NCBI RefSeq assembly: GCF_933775445.1
Contig: NW_026089507.1
Span: 1 to 64,000 of the forward strand
DNA length: 64,000 bases
Reading direction: 5' to 3'
Origin: Argentina anserina
Lineage: Eukaryota > Streptophyta > Magnoliopsida > Rosales > Rosaceae
Positions 45,594-59,300 of this stretch are shown here, piece after piece; the stretch's first letter is position 1; each line of letters starts with the position of its first letter. Position numbers and translations under genes: made by a program. The notes below the pieces were generated by a model. That model saw only the letters and a list, made by a program, of their open reading frames with translations. It searched no databases and was not told the DNA's origin.

Positions 45594-48500
45594 TGCGAAT
45601 TTCTATTGAATTTGAAAGTTTTGCAAGTGTGGGAGTGTGTTTCTTTCAAACTGAGTATCTTTACATCGTTTGCGTATCTTTACTATTCCAATTGTGTATC
45701 TTTACATCGTTTGCGTATCTTTACTATTCCAATTGTGTATCTTTTCATTTCTCGTTTGAGTATCTTTCTGTAAGGCTTTCTGATGCGAGTTTCTATTGAA
45801 TTTGAGAGTTTTACAAGTGTGGGAGTGTATTTCTTTCAAACTGAGTATCTTTACATCGTTTGCGTATATTTACTATTCCAATTGTGTATCTTTTCATTCA
45901 TTGCGTATCTTTACTATTCCAATTGTGTATCTTTTCATTTCTCGTTAGAGTATCTTTCTGTAAGGCTTTCTGATGCGAATTTCTATTGAATTTGAGAGTT
46001 TTGCAAGTGTGGGAGTGTGTTTCTTTCAAACTGAGTATCTTTACATCGTTTGCGTATCTTTACTATTCCAATTGGGTATCTTTACATCGTTTGCGTATCT
46101 TTACTATTCCAATTCTGTATCTTTTCATTTCTCGTTAGAGTATCTTTCTGTAAGGCTTTCTGATGCGAATTTCTATTGAATTTGAGAGTTTTGCAAGTGT
46201 GGGAGTGTGTTTCTTTCAAACTGAGTATCTTTACATCGTTTGCGTATCTTTACTATTCCAATTGGGTATCTTTACATCGTTTGCGTATCTTTACTATTCC
46301 AATTCTGTATCTTTTCATTTCTCGTTTGGGTATCTTTCTGTAAGGCTTCTGATGCGAGTTTCTATTGTGTTTGAGAGTTTTGCAAGTGTGGGAGTGTGTT
46401 TCTTTCAAACTGAGTATCTTTACATCGTTTGCGTATCTTTACTATTCCAATTGTGTATCTTTACATCGTTTGCGTATCTTTACAATTCCAATTGTGTATC
46501 TTTTCATTTCTCGTTTCAGTATCTTTCTGTAAGGCTTCTGATGCGAGTTTCTATTGTATTTGAGAGTTTTGCAAGTGTGGGAGTGTGTTTCTTTAAAACT
46601 GAGTATCTTTACATCCATTGCGTATCTTTACTATTCCAATTGTGTATCTTTTCATTTCTCGTTTGAGTATCCATCTGTAAGGCTTTCTGATGCGAGTTTC
46701 TATTGAATTTGAGAGTTTTGCAAGTGTGGGAGTGTGTTTCTTTCAAACTGAGTATCTTTACATCGTTTGCGTATCTTTACTATTCCAATTGTGTATCTTT
46801 ACATCGTTTGCGTATCTTTACTATTCCAATTGTGTATCTTTTCATTTCTCGTTTGAGTATCTTTCTGTAAGGCTTCTGATGCGAGTTTCTATTGTATTTG
46901 AGAGTTTGGCAAGTGTGGGAGTGTGTTTCTTTCAAACTGAGTATCTTTACATCCATTGCGTATCTTTACTATTCCAATTGTGTATATTTTCATTTCTCGT
47001 TTGAGTATCATTTTGTAAGGCTTCTGATGCGAGTTTCTATTGTATTTGAGAGTTTGGCAAGTGTGGGAGTGTGTTTCTTTCAAACTGAGTATCTTTACAT
47101 CCATTGCGTATCTTTACTATTCCAATTGTGTATATTTTCATTTCTCCTTTGAGTATCTTTCTGTAAGGCTTTCTGATGCGAGATTCTATTGAATTTGAGA
47201 GTTTTGCAAGTGTGGGAGTTTGTTTCTTTCAAACTGAGTATCTTTACATCGTTTGCGTATCTTTACTATTCCAATTGTGTATCTTTTCATTTCTCGTTTG
47301 AGTATCTTTCTGTAAGGCTTTCTGATGCGAGTTTCTATTGAATTTGAGAGTTTTACAAGTGTGGGAGTGTATTTCTTTCAAACTGAGTATCTTTACATCG
47401 TTTGCGTATATTTACTATTCCAATTGTGTATCTTTTTATCCATTGCGTATCTTTACTATTCCAATTGTGTATCTTTTCATTTCTCGTTAGAGTATCTTTC
47501 TGTAAGGCTTTCTGATGCGAATTTCTATTGAATTTGAGAGTTTTGCAAGTGTGGGAGTGTGTTTCTTTCAAACTGAGTATCTTTACATCGTTTGCGTATC
47601 TTTACTATTCCAATTGGGTATCTTTACATCGTTTGCGTATCTTTACTATTCCAATTCTGTATCTTTTCATTTCTCGTTAGAGTATCTTTCTGTAAGGCTT
47701 TCTGATGCGAATTTCTATTGAATTTGAGAGTTTTGCAAGTGTGAGAGTGTGTTTCTTTCAAACTGAGTATCTTTACATCGTTTGCGTATCTTTACTATTC
47801 CAATTGGGTATCTTTACATCGTTTGCGTATCTTTACAATTCCAATTGTGTATCTTTTCATTTCTCGTTTCAGTATCTTTCTGTAAGGCTTCTGATGCGAG
47901 TTTCTATTGTATTTGAGAGTTTTGCAAGTGTGGGAGTGTGTTTCTTTAAAACTGAGTATCTTTACATCCATTGCATATCTTTACTATTCCAATTGTGTAT
48001 CTTTTCATTTCTCGTTTGAGTATCCATCTGTAAGGCTTTCTGATGCGAGTTTCTATTGAATTTAAGAGTTTTGCAAGTGTGGGAGTTTGTTTCTTTCAAA
48101 CTGAGTATCTTTACATCGTTTGCGTATCTTTACTATTCCAATTGTGTATCTGTACATCGTTTGCGTATCTTTACTATTCCAATTGTGTATCTTTTCATTT
48201 CTCGTTTGAGTATCTTTCTGTAAGGCTTCTGATGCGAGTTTCTATTGTATTTGAGAGTTTGGCAAGTGTGGGAGTGTGTTTCTTTCAAACTGAGTATCTT
48301 TACATCCATTGCGTATCTTTACTATTCCAATTGTGTATATTTTCATTTCTCGTTTGAGTATCTTTTTGTAAGGCTTCTGATGCGAGTTTCTATTGTATTT
48401 GAGAGTTTGGCAAGTGTGGGAGTGTGTTTCTTTCAAACTGAGTATCTTTACATCCATTGCGTATCTTTACTATTCCAATTGTGTATATTTTCATTTCTCC

Positions 48501-50886
48501 TTTGAGTATCTTTCTGTAAGGCTTTCTGATGCGAGATTCTATTGAATTTGAGAGTTTTGCAAGTGTGGGAGTTTGTTTCTTTCAAACTGAGTATCTTTAC
48601 ATCGTTTGCGTATCTTTACTATTCCAATTGTGTATCTTTTCATTTCTCGTTTGAGTATCTTTCTGTAAGGCTTTCTGATGCGAGTTTCTATTGAATTTGA
48701 GAGTTTTACAAGTGTGGGAGTGTATTTCTTTCAAACTGAGTATCTTTACATCGTTTGCGTATATTTACTATTCCAATTGTGTATCTTTTCATTTCTCGTT
48801 TGAGTATCTTTACATCCTTTGCGTATCTTTACTATTCCAATTGTGTATCTTTTCATTTCTCGTTAGAGTATCTTTCTGTAAGGCTTTCTGATGCGAATTT
48901 CTATTGAATTTGAGAGTTTTGCAAGTGTGGGAGTGTGTTTCTTTCAAACTGAGTATCTTTACATCGTTTGCGTATCTTTACTATTCCAATTGGGTATCTT
49001 TACATCGTTTGCGTATCTTTACTATTCCAATTCTGTATCTTTTCATTTCTCGTTTGAGTATCTTTTTGTAAGGCTTCTGATGCGAGTTTCTATTGTATTT
49101 GAGAGTTTGGCAAGTGTGGGAGTGTGTTTCTTTCAAACTGAGTATCTTTACATCCATTGCGTATCTTTACTATTCCAATTGTGTATCTTTTCATTTCTCG
49201 TTAGAGTATCTTTCTGTAAGGCTTTCTGATGCGAATTTCTATTGAATTTGAGAGTTTTGCAATTGTGGGAGTGTGTTTCTTTCAAACTGAGTATCTTTAC
49301 ATCGTTTGCGTATCTTTACTATTCCAATTGTGTATCTTTACATCGTTTGCGTATCTTTACTATTCCAATTGTGTATCTTTTCATTTCTCGTTTGAGTATC
49401 TTTCTGTAAGGCTTTCTGATGCGAGTTTCTATTGAATTTGAGAGTTTTACAAGTGTGGGAGTGTATTTCTTTCAAACTGAGTATCTTTACATCGTTTGCG
49501 TATATTTACTATTCCAATTGTGTATCTTTTCATCCATTGCGTATCTTTACTATTCCAATTGTGTATCTTTTCATTTCTCGTTAGAGTATCTTTCTGTAAG
49601 GCTTTCTGATGCGAATTTCTATTGAATTTGAGAGTTTTGCAAGTGTGGGAGTGTGTTTCTTTCAAACTGAGTATCTTTACATCGTTTGCGTATCTTTACT
49701 ATTCCAATTGGGTATCTTTACATCGTTTGCGTATCTTTACTATTCCAATTCTGTATCTTTTTATTTCTCGTTAGAGTATCTTTCTGTAAGGCTTTCTGAT
49801 GCGAATTTCTATTGAATTTGAGAGTTTTGCAAGTGTGGGAGTGTGTTTCTTTCAAACTGAGTATCTTTACATCGTTTGCGTATCTTTACTATTCCAATTG
49901 GGTATCTATACATCGTTTGCGTATCTTTACTATTCCAATTCTGTATCTTTTCATTTCTCGTTTGGGTATCTTTCTGTAAGGCTTCTGATGCGAGTTTCTA
50001 TTGTGTTTGAGAGTTTTGCAAGTGTGGGAGTGTGTTTCTTTCAAACTGAGTATCTTTACATCGTTTGCGTATCTTTACTATTCCAATTGTGTATCTTTAC
50101 ATCGTTTGCGTATCTTTACAATTCCAATTGTGTATCTTTTCATTTCTCGTTTCAGTATCTTTCTGTAAGGCTTCTGATGCGAGTTTCTATTGTATTTGAG
50201 AGTTTTGCAAGTGTGGGAGTGTGTTTCTTTAAAACTGAGTATCTTTACATCCATTGCGTATCTTTACTATTCCAATTGTGTATCTTTTCATTTCTCGTTT
50301 GAGTATCCATCTGTAAGGCTTTCTGATGCGAGTTTCTATTGAATTTGAGAGTTTTGCAAGTGTGGGAGTGTGTTTCTTTCAAACTGAGTATCTTTACATC
50401 GTTTGCGTATCTTTACTATTCCAATTGTGTATCTTTACATCGTTTGCGTATCTTTACTATTCCAATTGTGTATCTTTTCATTTCTCGTTTGAGTATCTTT
50501 CTGTAAGGCTTCTGATGCGAGTTTCTATTGTATTTGAGAGTTTGGCAAGTGTGGGAGTGTGTTTCTTTCAAACTGAGTATCTTTACATCCATTGCGTATC
50601 TTTACTATTCCAATTGTGTATATTTTCATTTCTCGTTTGAGTATCTTTTTGTAAGGCTTCTGATGCGAGTTTCTATTGTATTTGAGAGTTTGGCAAGTGT
50701 GGGAGTGTGTTTCTTTCAAACTGAGTATCTTTACATCCATTGCGTATCTTTACTATTCCAATTGTGTATATTTTCATTTCTCCTTTGAGTATCTTTCTGT
50801 AAGGCTTTCTGATGCGAGATTCTATTGAATTTGAGAGTTTTGCAAGTGTGGGAGTTTGTTTCTTTCAAACTGAGTATCTTTACATC
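44740..50886. repeat. 3636-bp segmental tandem duplication
   Basis: Unit starts at 45055, 45255, 45593, 45783, 45973, 46163 and 46690 recur at 48691, 48891, 49229, 49419, 49609, 49799 and 50326, always 3636 bp apart. About 2.5 kb aligns (44.74-47.25 with 48.38-50.89 kb). Shared private variants include TTTCTTTAAAACTGAG and GTATCCATCTG. A third related piece, at offset 1353, lies at 47.7-48.5 kb. Confidence 0.8.
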
Positions 50887-51983
50887 CATTGCGTATCTTT
50901 ACTATTCCAATTGTGTATATTTTCATTTCTCCTTTGAGTATCTTTCTGTAAGGCTTTCTGATGCGAGATTCTATTGAATTTGAGAGTTTTGCAAGTGTGG
51001 GAGTTTGTTTCTTTCAAACTGAGTATCTTTACATCGTTTGCGTATCTTTACTATTCCAATTGTGTATCTTTTCATTTCTCGTTTGAGTATCTTTCTGTAA
51101 GGCTTTCTGATGCGAGTTTCTATTGAATTTGAGAGTTTTACAAGTGTGGGAGTGTATTTCTTTCAAACTGAGTATCTTTACATCGTTTGCGTATATTTAC
51201 TATTCCAATTGTGTATCTTTTCATTTCTCGTTTGAGTATCTTTACATCCATTGCGTATCTTTACTATTCCAATTGTGTATCTTTTCATTTCTCGTTAGAG
51301 TATCTTTCTGTAAGGCTTTCTGATGCGAATTTCTATTGAATTTGAGAGTTTTGCAAGTGTGGGAGTGTGTTTCTTTCAAACTGAGTATCTTTACATCGTT
51401 TGCGTATCTTTACTATTCCAATTGGGTATCTTTACATCGTTTGCGTATCTTTACTATTCCAATTCTGTATCTTTTCATTTCTCGTTTGAGTGTCTTTTTG
51501 TAAGGCTTCTGATGCGAGTTTCTATTGTATTTGAGAGTTTGGCAAGTGTGGGAGTGTGTTTCTTTCAAACTGAGTATCTTTATATCCATTGCGTATCTTT
51601 ACTATTCCAATTGTGTATATTTTCATTTCTCGTTTGAGTATCTTTCTGTAAGGCTTCTGATGCGAGTTTCTATTGTATTTGAGAGTTTTGCAAGTGTGGG
51701 AGTGTATTTCTTTCAAACTGAGTATCTTTACATCGTTTGCGTATATTTACTATTCCAATTGTGTATCTTTTCATTTCTCGTTTGAGTATCTTTCTGTAAG
51801 GCTTCTGATGCGAGTTTCTATTGTATTTGAGAGTTTTGCAAGTGTGGGAGTGTGTTTCTTTCAAACTGAGTATCTTTACATCGTTTGCGTATCTTTACTA
51901 TTTCAATTGTGTATCTTTACATCGTTTGCGTATCTTTACTATTCCAATTGTGTATCTTTACATTTCTCGTTTGAGTAACTTTC

Positions 51984-54900
51984 TGTAAGGCTTCTGATGC
52001 GAGTTTCTATTGTATTTGAGAGTTTTGCAAGTGTGGGAGTGTGTTTCTTTCAAACTGAGTATCTTTACATCGTTTGCGTATCTTTACTATTCCAATTGTG
52101 TATCTTTACATCGTTTGCGTATCTTTACTATTCCAATTGTGTATCTTTACATCGTTTGCGTATCTTTACTATTCCAATTGTGTATCTTTTCATTTCTCGT
52201 TTGAGTATCTTTCTGTAAGGCTTTCTGATGCGAGTTTCTATTTAATTTGAGAGTTTTGCAAGTGTGGGAGTGTGTTTCTTTCAAACTGAGTATCTTTACG
52301 TCGTTTGCGTATCTTTACTATTTCAATTGTGTATCTTTACATCGTTTGCGTATCCTTACTATTCCAATTCTGTATCTTTTCATTTCTCGATTGAGTATCT
52401 TTCTGTAAGGCTTCTGATGCGAGTTTCTATTGTATTTGAGAGTTTTGCAAGTGTGGGAGTGTGTTTCTTTCAAACTGAGTATCTTTGCATCGTTTGCGTA
52501 TCTTTACTATTCCAATTGTGTATCATTTCATTTCTCGTTTGAGTATCTTTCTGTAAGGCTTCTGATGCGAGTTTCTATTTAATTTGAGAGTTTTGCAAGT
52601 GTGGGAGTGTGTTTCTTTCAAACAGAGTATCTTTACATCGTTTGCGTATCTTTACTATTCCAATTGGGTATCTTTACATCGTTTGCGTATCTTTACTATT
52701 CCAATTCTGTATCTTTTCATTTCTCGTTTGAGTATCTTTTTGTAAGGCTTCTGATGCGAGTTTCTATTGTATTTGAGAGTTTGGCAAGTGTGGGAGTGTG
52801 TTTCTTTCAAACTGAGTATCTTTACATCGTTTGCGTATCTTTACTATTCCAATTGTGTATCTTTACATCGTTTGCGTATCTTTACTATTCCAATTGTGTA
52901 TCTTTACATCGTTTGCGTATCTTTACTATTCCAATTCTGTATCTTTTCATTTCTCGTTTGAGTATCTTTCTGTAAGGCTTTCTGATGCGAGTTTCTATTG
53001 AATTTGAGAGTTTTGCAAGTGTGGGAGTGTGTTTCTTTCAAACTGAGTATCTTTACATAGTTTGCGTATCTTTACTATTCCAATTGTGTATCTTTTCATT
53101 TCTCGTTTGAGTATCTTTCTGTAAGGCTTCTGATGCGAGTTTCTATTGTATTTGAGAGTTTTGCAAGTGTGGGAGTGTGTTTCTTTCAAACTGAGTATCT
53201 TTACATCGTTTGCGTATTTTTACTATTCCAATTGTGTATCTTTACATCGTTTGCGTATCTTTACTATTCCAATTCTGTATCTTTTCATTTCTCGTTTGAG
53301 TATCTTTTTGTAAGGCTTCTGATGCGAGTTTCTATTGTATTTGAGAGTTTGGCAAGTGTGGGAGTGTGTTTCTTTCAAACTGAGTATCTTTACATCGTTT
53401 GCGTATCTTTACTATTCCAATTGTGTATCTTTACATCGTTTGCGTATCTTTACTATTCCAATTGTGTATCTTTACATCGTTTGCGTATCTTTACTATTCC
53501 AATTCTGTATCTTTTCATTTCTCGTTTGAGTATCGTTCTGTAAGGCTTTCTGATGCGAGTTTCTATTGAATTTGAGAGTTTTGCAAGTGTGGGAGTGTGT
53601 TTCTTTCAAACTGAGTATCTTTGCATCGTTTGCGTATCTTTACTATTCCAATTGTGTATCATTTCATTTCTCGTTTGAGTATCTTTCTGTAAGGCTTCTG
53701 ATGCGAGTTTCTATTGTATTTGAGAGTTTTGCAAGTGTGGGAGTGTGTTTCTTTCAAACTGAGTATCTTTACATCGTTTGCGTATCTTTACTATTTCAAT
53801 TGTGTATCTTTACATCGTTTGCGTATCTTTACTATTCCAATTGTGTATCTTTACATTTCTCGTTTGAGTAACTTTCTGTAAGGCTTCTGATGCGAGTTTC
53901 TATTGTATTTGAGAGTTTTGCAAGTGTGGGAGTGTGTTTCTTTCAAACTGAGTATCTTTACATCGTTTGCGTATCTTTACTATTCCAATTGTGTATCTTT
54001 ACATCGTTTGCGTATCTTTACTATTCCAATTGTGTATCTTTACATCGTTTGCGTATCTTTACTATTCCAATTGTGTATCTTTTCATTTCTCGTTTGAGTA
54101 TCTTTCTGTAAGGCTTTCTGATGCGAGTTTCTATTTAATTTGAGAGTTTTGCAAGTGTGGGAGTGTGTTTCTTTCAAACTGAGTATCTTTACGTCGTTTG
54201 CGTATCTTTACTATTTCAATTGTGTATCTTTACATCGTTTGCGTATCCTTACTATTCCAATTCTGTATCTTTTCATTTCTCGATTGAGTATCTTTCTGTA
54301 AGGCTTCTGATGCGAGTTTCTATTGTATTTGAGAGTTTTGCAAGTGTGGGAGTGTGTTTCTTTCAAACTGAGTATCTTTGCATCGTTTGCGTATCTTTAC
54401 TATTCCAATTGTGTATCATTTAATTTCTCGTTTGAGTATCTTTCTGTAAGGCTTCTGATGCGAGTTTCTATTTAATTTGAGAGTTTTGCAAGTGTGGGAG
54501 TGTGTTTCTTTCAAACAGAGTATCTTTACATCGTTTGCGTATCTTTACTATTCCAATTGGGTATCTTTACATCGTTTGCGTATCTTTACTATTCCAATTC
54601 TGTATCTTTTCATTTCTCGTTTGAGTATCTTTTTGTAAGGCTTCTGATGCGAGTTTCTATTGTATTTGAGAGTTTGGCAAGTGTGGGAGTGTGTTTCTTT
54701 CAAACTGAGTATCTTTACATCGTTTGCGTATCTTTACTATTCCAATTGTGTATCTTTACATCGTTTGCGTATCTTTACTATTCCAATTGTGTATCTTTAC
54801 ATCGTTTGCGTATCTTTACTATTCCAATTCTGTATCTTTTCATTTCTCGTTTGAGTATCTTTCTGTAAGGCTTTCTGATGCGAGTTTCTATTGAATTTGA

Positions 54901-56440
54901 GAGTTTTGCAAGTGTGGGAGTGTGTTTCTTTCAAACTGAGTATCTTTACATAGTTTGCGTATCTTTACTATTCCAATTGTGTATCTTTTCATTTCTCGTT
55001 TGAGTATCTTTCTGTAAGGCTTCTGATGCGAGTTTCTATTGTATTTGAGAGTTTTGCAAGTGTGGGAGTGTGTTTCTTTCAAACTGAGTATCTTTACATC
55101 GTTTGCGTATCTTTACTATTTCAATTGTGTATCTTTACATCGTTTGCGTATCTTTACTATTCCAATTGTGTATCTTTACATTTCTCGTTTGAGTAACTTT
55201 CTGTAAGGCTTCTGATGCGAGTTTCTATTGTATTTGAGAGTTTTGCAAGTGTGGGAGTGTGTTTCTTTCAAACTGAGTATCTTTACATCGTTTGCGTATC
55301 TTTACTATTCCAATTGTGTATCTTTACATCGTTTGCGTATCTTTACTATTCCAATTGTGTATCTTTACATCGTTTGCGTATCTTTACTATTCCAATTGTG
55401 TATCTTTTCATTTCTCGTTTGAGTATCTTTCTGTAAGGCTTTCTGATGCGAGTTTCTATTTAATTTGAGAGTTTTGCAAGTGTGGGAGTGTGTTTCTTTC
55501 AAACTGAGTATCTTTACGTCGTTTGCGTATCTTTACTATTTCAATTGTGTATCTTTACATCGTTTGCGTATCCTTACTATTCCAATTCTGTATCTTTTCA
55601 TTTCTCGATTGAGTATCTTTCTGTAAGGCTTCTGATGCGAGTTTCTATTGTATTTGAGAGTTTTGCAAGTGTGGGAGTGTGTTTCTTTCAAACTGAGTAT
55701 CTTTACATCGTTTGCGTATCTTTACTATTCCAATTGTGTATCATTTAATTTCTCGTTTGAGTATCTTTCTGTAAGGCTTCTGATGCGAGTTTCTATTTAA
55801 TTTGAGAGTTTTGCAAGTGTGGGAGTGTGTTTCTTTCAAACAGAGTATCTTTACATCGTTTGCGTATCTTTACTATTCCAATTGGGTATCTTTACATCGT
55901 TTGCGTATCTTTACTATTCCAATTCTGTATCTTTTCATTTCTCGTTTGAGTATCTTTTTGTAAGGCTTCTGATGCGAGTTTCTATTGTATTTGAGAGTTT
56001 GGCAAGTGTGGGAGTGTGTTTCTTTCAAACTGAGTATCTTTACATCGTTTGCGTATCTTTACTATTCCAATTGTGTATCTTTACATCGTTTGCGTATCTT
56101 TACTATTCCAATTGTGTATCTTTACATCGTTTGCGTATCTTTACTATTCCAATTCTGTATCTTTTCATTTCTCGTTTGAGTATCTTTCTGTAAGGCTTTC
56201 TGATGCGAGTTTCTATTGAATTTGAGAGTTTTGCAAGTGTGGGAGTGTGTTTCTTTCAAACTGAGTATCTTTACATAGTTTGCGTATCTTTACTATTCCA
56301 ATTGTGTATCTTTTCATTTCTCGTTTGAGTATCTTTCTGTAAGGCTTCTGATGCGAGTTTCTATTGTATTTGAGAGTTTTGCAAGTGTGGGAGTGTGTTT
56401 CTTTCAAACTGAGTATCTTTACATCGTTTGCGTATCTTTA
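51984..56440. repeat. Higher-order repeat of 1325 bp, first copy expanded to 1893 bp
   Basis: Three successive copies start near 51984, 53877 and 55202. The first spacing is 1893 bp and the second 1325 bp. The 568-bp difference is an internal duplication in the first copy (units at 52767 and 53335). All copies share CATCATTT or ATCATTTAA variants, ACGTCGTTTGCG, TATTTAATTTGAG and a three-module 231-bp monomer. Confidence 0.8.
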
Positions 56441-58599
56441 CTATTCCAATTGTGTATCTTTACATCGTTTGCGTATCTTTACTATTCCAATTGTGTATCT
56501 TTACATCGTTTGCGTATCTTTACTATTCCAATTGTGTATCTTTTCATTTCTCGTTTGAGTATCTTTCTGTAAGGCTTTCTGATGCGAGTTTCTATTGAAT
56601 TTGAGAGTATGCAAGTGTGGGAGTGTGTTTCTTTCAAACTGAGTATATTTACATCGTTTGCGTATCTTTACTATTCTAATTGTGTATCTTTACATCGTTT
56701 GCGTATCTTTACTATTCCAATTGTGTATCTTTTCATTTCTCGTTTGAGTATCTTTCTGTAAGGCTTTCTGATGCGAGTTTCTATTGAATTTGAGAGTTTT
56801 GCAAGTGTGGGAGTGTGTTTCTTTCAAACTGAGTATCTTTACATAGTTTGCGTATCTTTACTATTCCAATTGTGTATCTTTACATCGTTTGCGTATCTTT
56901 ACTATTCCAATTCTGTATCTTTTCATTTCTCGATTGAGTATCTTTCTTTAAGGCTTCTGATGCGAGTTTCTATTGTATTTGAGAGTTTTGCAAGTGTGGG
57001 AGTGTGTTTCTTTCAAACTGAGTATCTTTGCATCGTTTGCGTATCTTTACTATTCCAATTGTGTATCATTTCATTTCTCGTTTGAGTATCTTTTTGTAAG
57101 GCTTCTGATGCGAGTTTCTATTGTATTTGAGAGTTTGGCAAGTGTGGGAGTGTGTTTCTTTCAAACTGAGTATCTTTACGTCGTTTGCGTATCTTTACTA
57201 TTTCAATTGTGTATCTTTACATCGTTTGCGTATCCTTACTATTCCAATTCTGTATCTTTTCATTTCTCGATTGAGTATCTTTCTGTAAGGCTTCTGATGC
57301 GAGTTTCTATTGTATTTGAGAGTTTTGCAAGTGTGGGAGTGTGTTTCTTTCAAACTGAGTATCTTTACATCGTTTGCGTATCTTTACTATTTCAATTGTG
57401 TATCTTTACATCGTTTGCGTATCTTTACTATTCCAATTCTGTATCTTTTCATTTCTCGATTGAGTATCTTTCTGTAAGGCTTCTGATGCGAGTTTCTATT
57501 GTATTTGAGAGTTTTGCAGGTGTGGGAGTGTGTTTCTTTCAAACTGAGTATCTTTGCATCGTTTGCGTATCTTTACTATTCCAATTGTGTATCTTTACAT
57601 CGTTTGCGTATCTTTACTATTCCAATTGTGTATCTTTTCATTTCTCGTTTGAGTATCTTTCTGTAAGGCTTTCTGATGCGAGTTTCTATTTAATTTGAGA
57701 GTTTTGCAAGTGTGGGAGTGTGTTTCTTTCAAACTGAGTATCTTTACATCGTTTGCGTATCTTTACTATTTCAATTGTGTATCTTTACATCGTTTGCGTA
57801 TCCTTACTATTCCAATTCTGTATCTTTTCATTTCTCGATTGAGTATCTTTCTGTAAGGCTTCTGATGCGAGTTTCTATTGTATTTGAGAGTTTTGCAAGT
57901 GTGGGAGTGTTTTTCTTTCAAACTGAGTATCTTTACATCGTTTGCGTATCTTTACTATTTCAATTGTGTATCTTTACATCGTTTGCGTATCTTTACTATT
58001 CCAATTGTGTATCTTTTCATTTCTCGTTTGAGTAACTTTCTGTAAGGCTTCTAATGCGAGTTTCTATTGTATTTGAGAGTTTTGCAAGTGTGGGAGTGTG
58101 TTTCTTTCAAACTGAGTATCTTTACATCGTTTGCGTATCTTTACTATTCCAATTGTGTATCTTTACATCGTTTCCGTATCTTTACTATTCCAATTGTGTA
58201 TCTTTTCATTTCTCGTTTGAGTATCTTTCTGTAAGGCTTTCTGATGCGAGTTTCTATTGAATTTGAGAGTTTTGCAAGTGTGGGAGTGTGTTTCTTTCAA
58301 ACTGAGTATCTTTACATAGTTTGCGTATCTTTACTATTCCAATTGTGTATCTTTACATCGTTTGCGTATCTTTACTATTCCAATTGTGTATCTTTTGATT
58401 TCTCGTTTGAGTATCTTTCTGTAAGGCTTTCTGATGCGAGTTTCTATAGAATTTGAGAGTTTTGTAAGTGTGCGAGTGTGTTTCTTTTAAACTGAGTATC
58501 TTTACATCGTTTGCGTATCTTTACATATTCCAATTGTGTATCTTTACATCGTTTTCGTATCTTTACTATTCCAATTCTGTATCTTTTCATTTCTCGATT

Positions 58600-59300
58600 G
58601 AGTATCTTTCTGTAAGGCTTCTGATGCGAGTTTCTATTGTATTTGAGAGTTTTGCAGGTGTGGGAGTGTGTTTCTTTCAAACTGAGTATCTTTGCATCGT
58701 TTGCGTATCTTTACTATTCCAATTGTGTATCTTTACATCGTTTGCGTATCGTTACTATTCCAATTGTGTATCTTTTCATTTGTCGTTTGAGTATCTTTCT
58801 GTAAGGCTTTCTGATGCGAGTTTCTATTGAATTTGAGAGTTTTGCAAGTGTGGGAGTGTGTTTCTTTCAAACTGAGTATATTTACATCGTTTGCGTATCT
58901 TTACTATTCTAATTGTGTATCTTTTCATTTCTCGTTTGAGTATCTTTACTATTCCAATTCTGTATCTTTTCATTTCTCGATTGAGTATCTTTCTGTAAGG
59001 CTTCTGATGCGAGTTTCTATTGTATTTGAGAGTTTTGCAGGTGTGGGAGTGTGTTTCTTTCAAACTGAGTATCTTTGCATCGTTTGCGTATCTTTACTAT
59101 TCCAATTGTGTATCTTTACATCGTTTGCGTATCGTTACTATTCCAATTGTGTATCTTTTCATTTGTCGTTTGAGTATCTTTCTGTAAGGCTTTCTGATGC
59201 GAGTTTCTATTGAATTTGAGAGTTTTGCAAGTGTGGGAGTGTGTTTCTTTCAAACTGAGTATATTTACATCGTTTGCGTATCTTTACTATTCTAATTGTG
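58600..59300. repeat. 383-bp tandem duplication with a rearranged monomer
   Basis: Units starting at 58827 and 59210 match with an offset of 383 bp. They share GTATCGTTACTATTCC, CATTTGTCGTTTG and TTGCAGGTGTGGG. The first includes a rearranged piece near 58920-58985 in which the 3' part of one monomer is fused to the middle of another. Confidence 0.6.
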
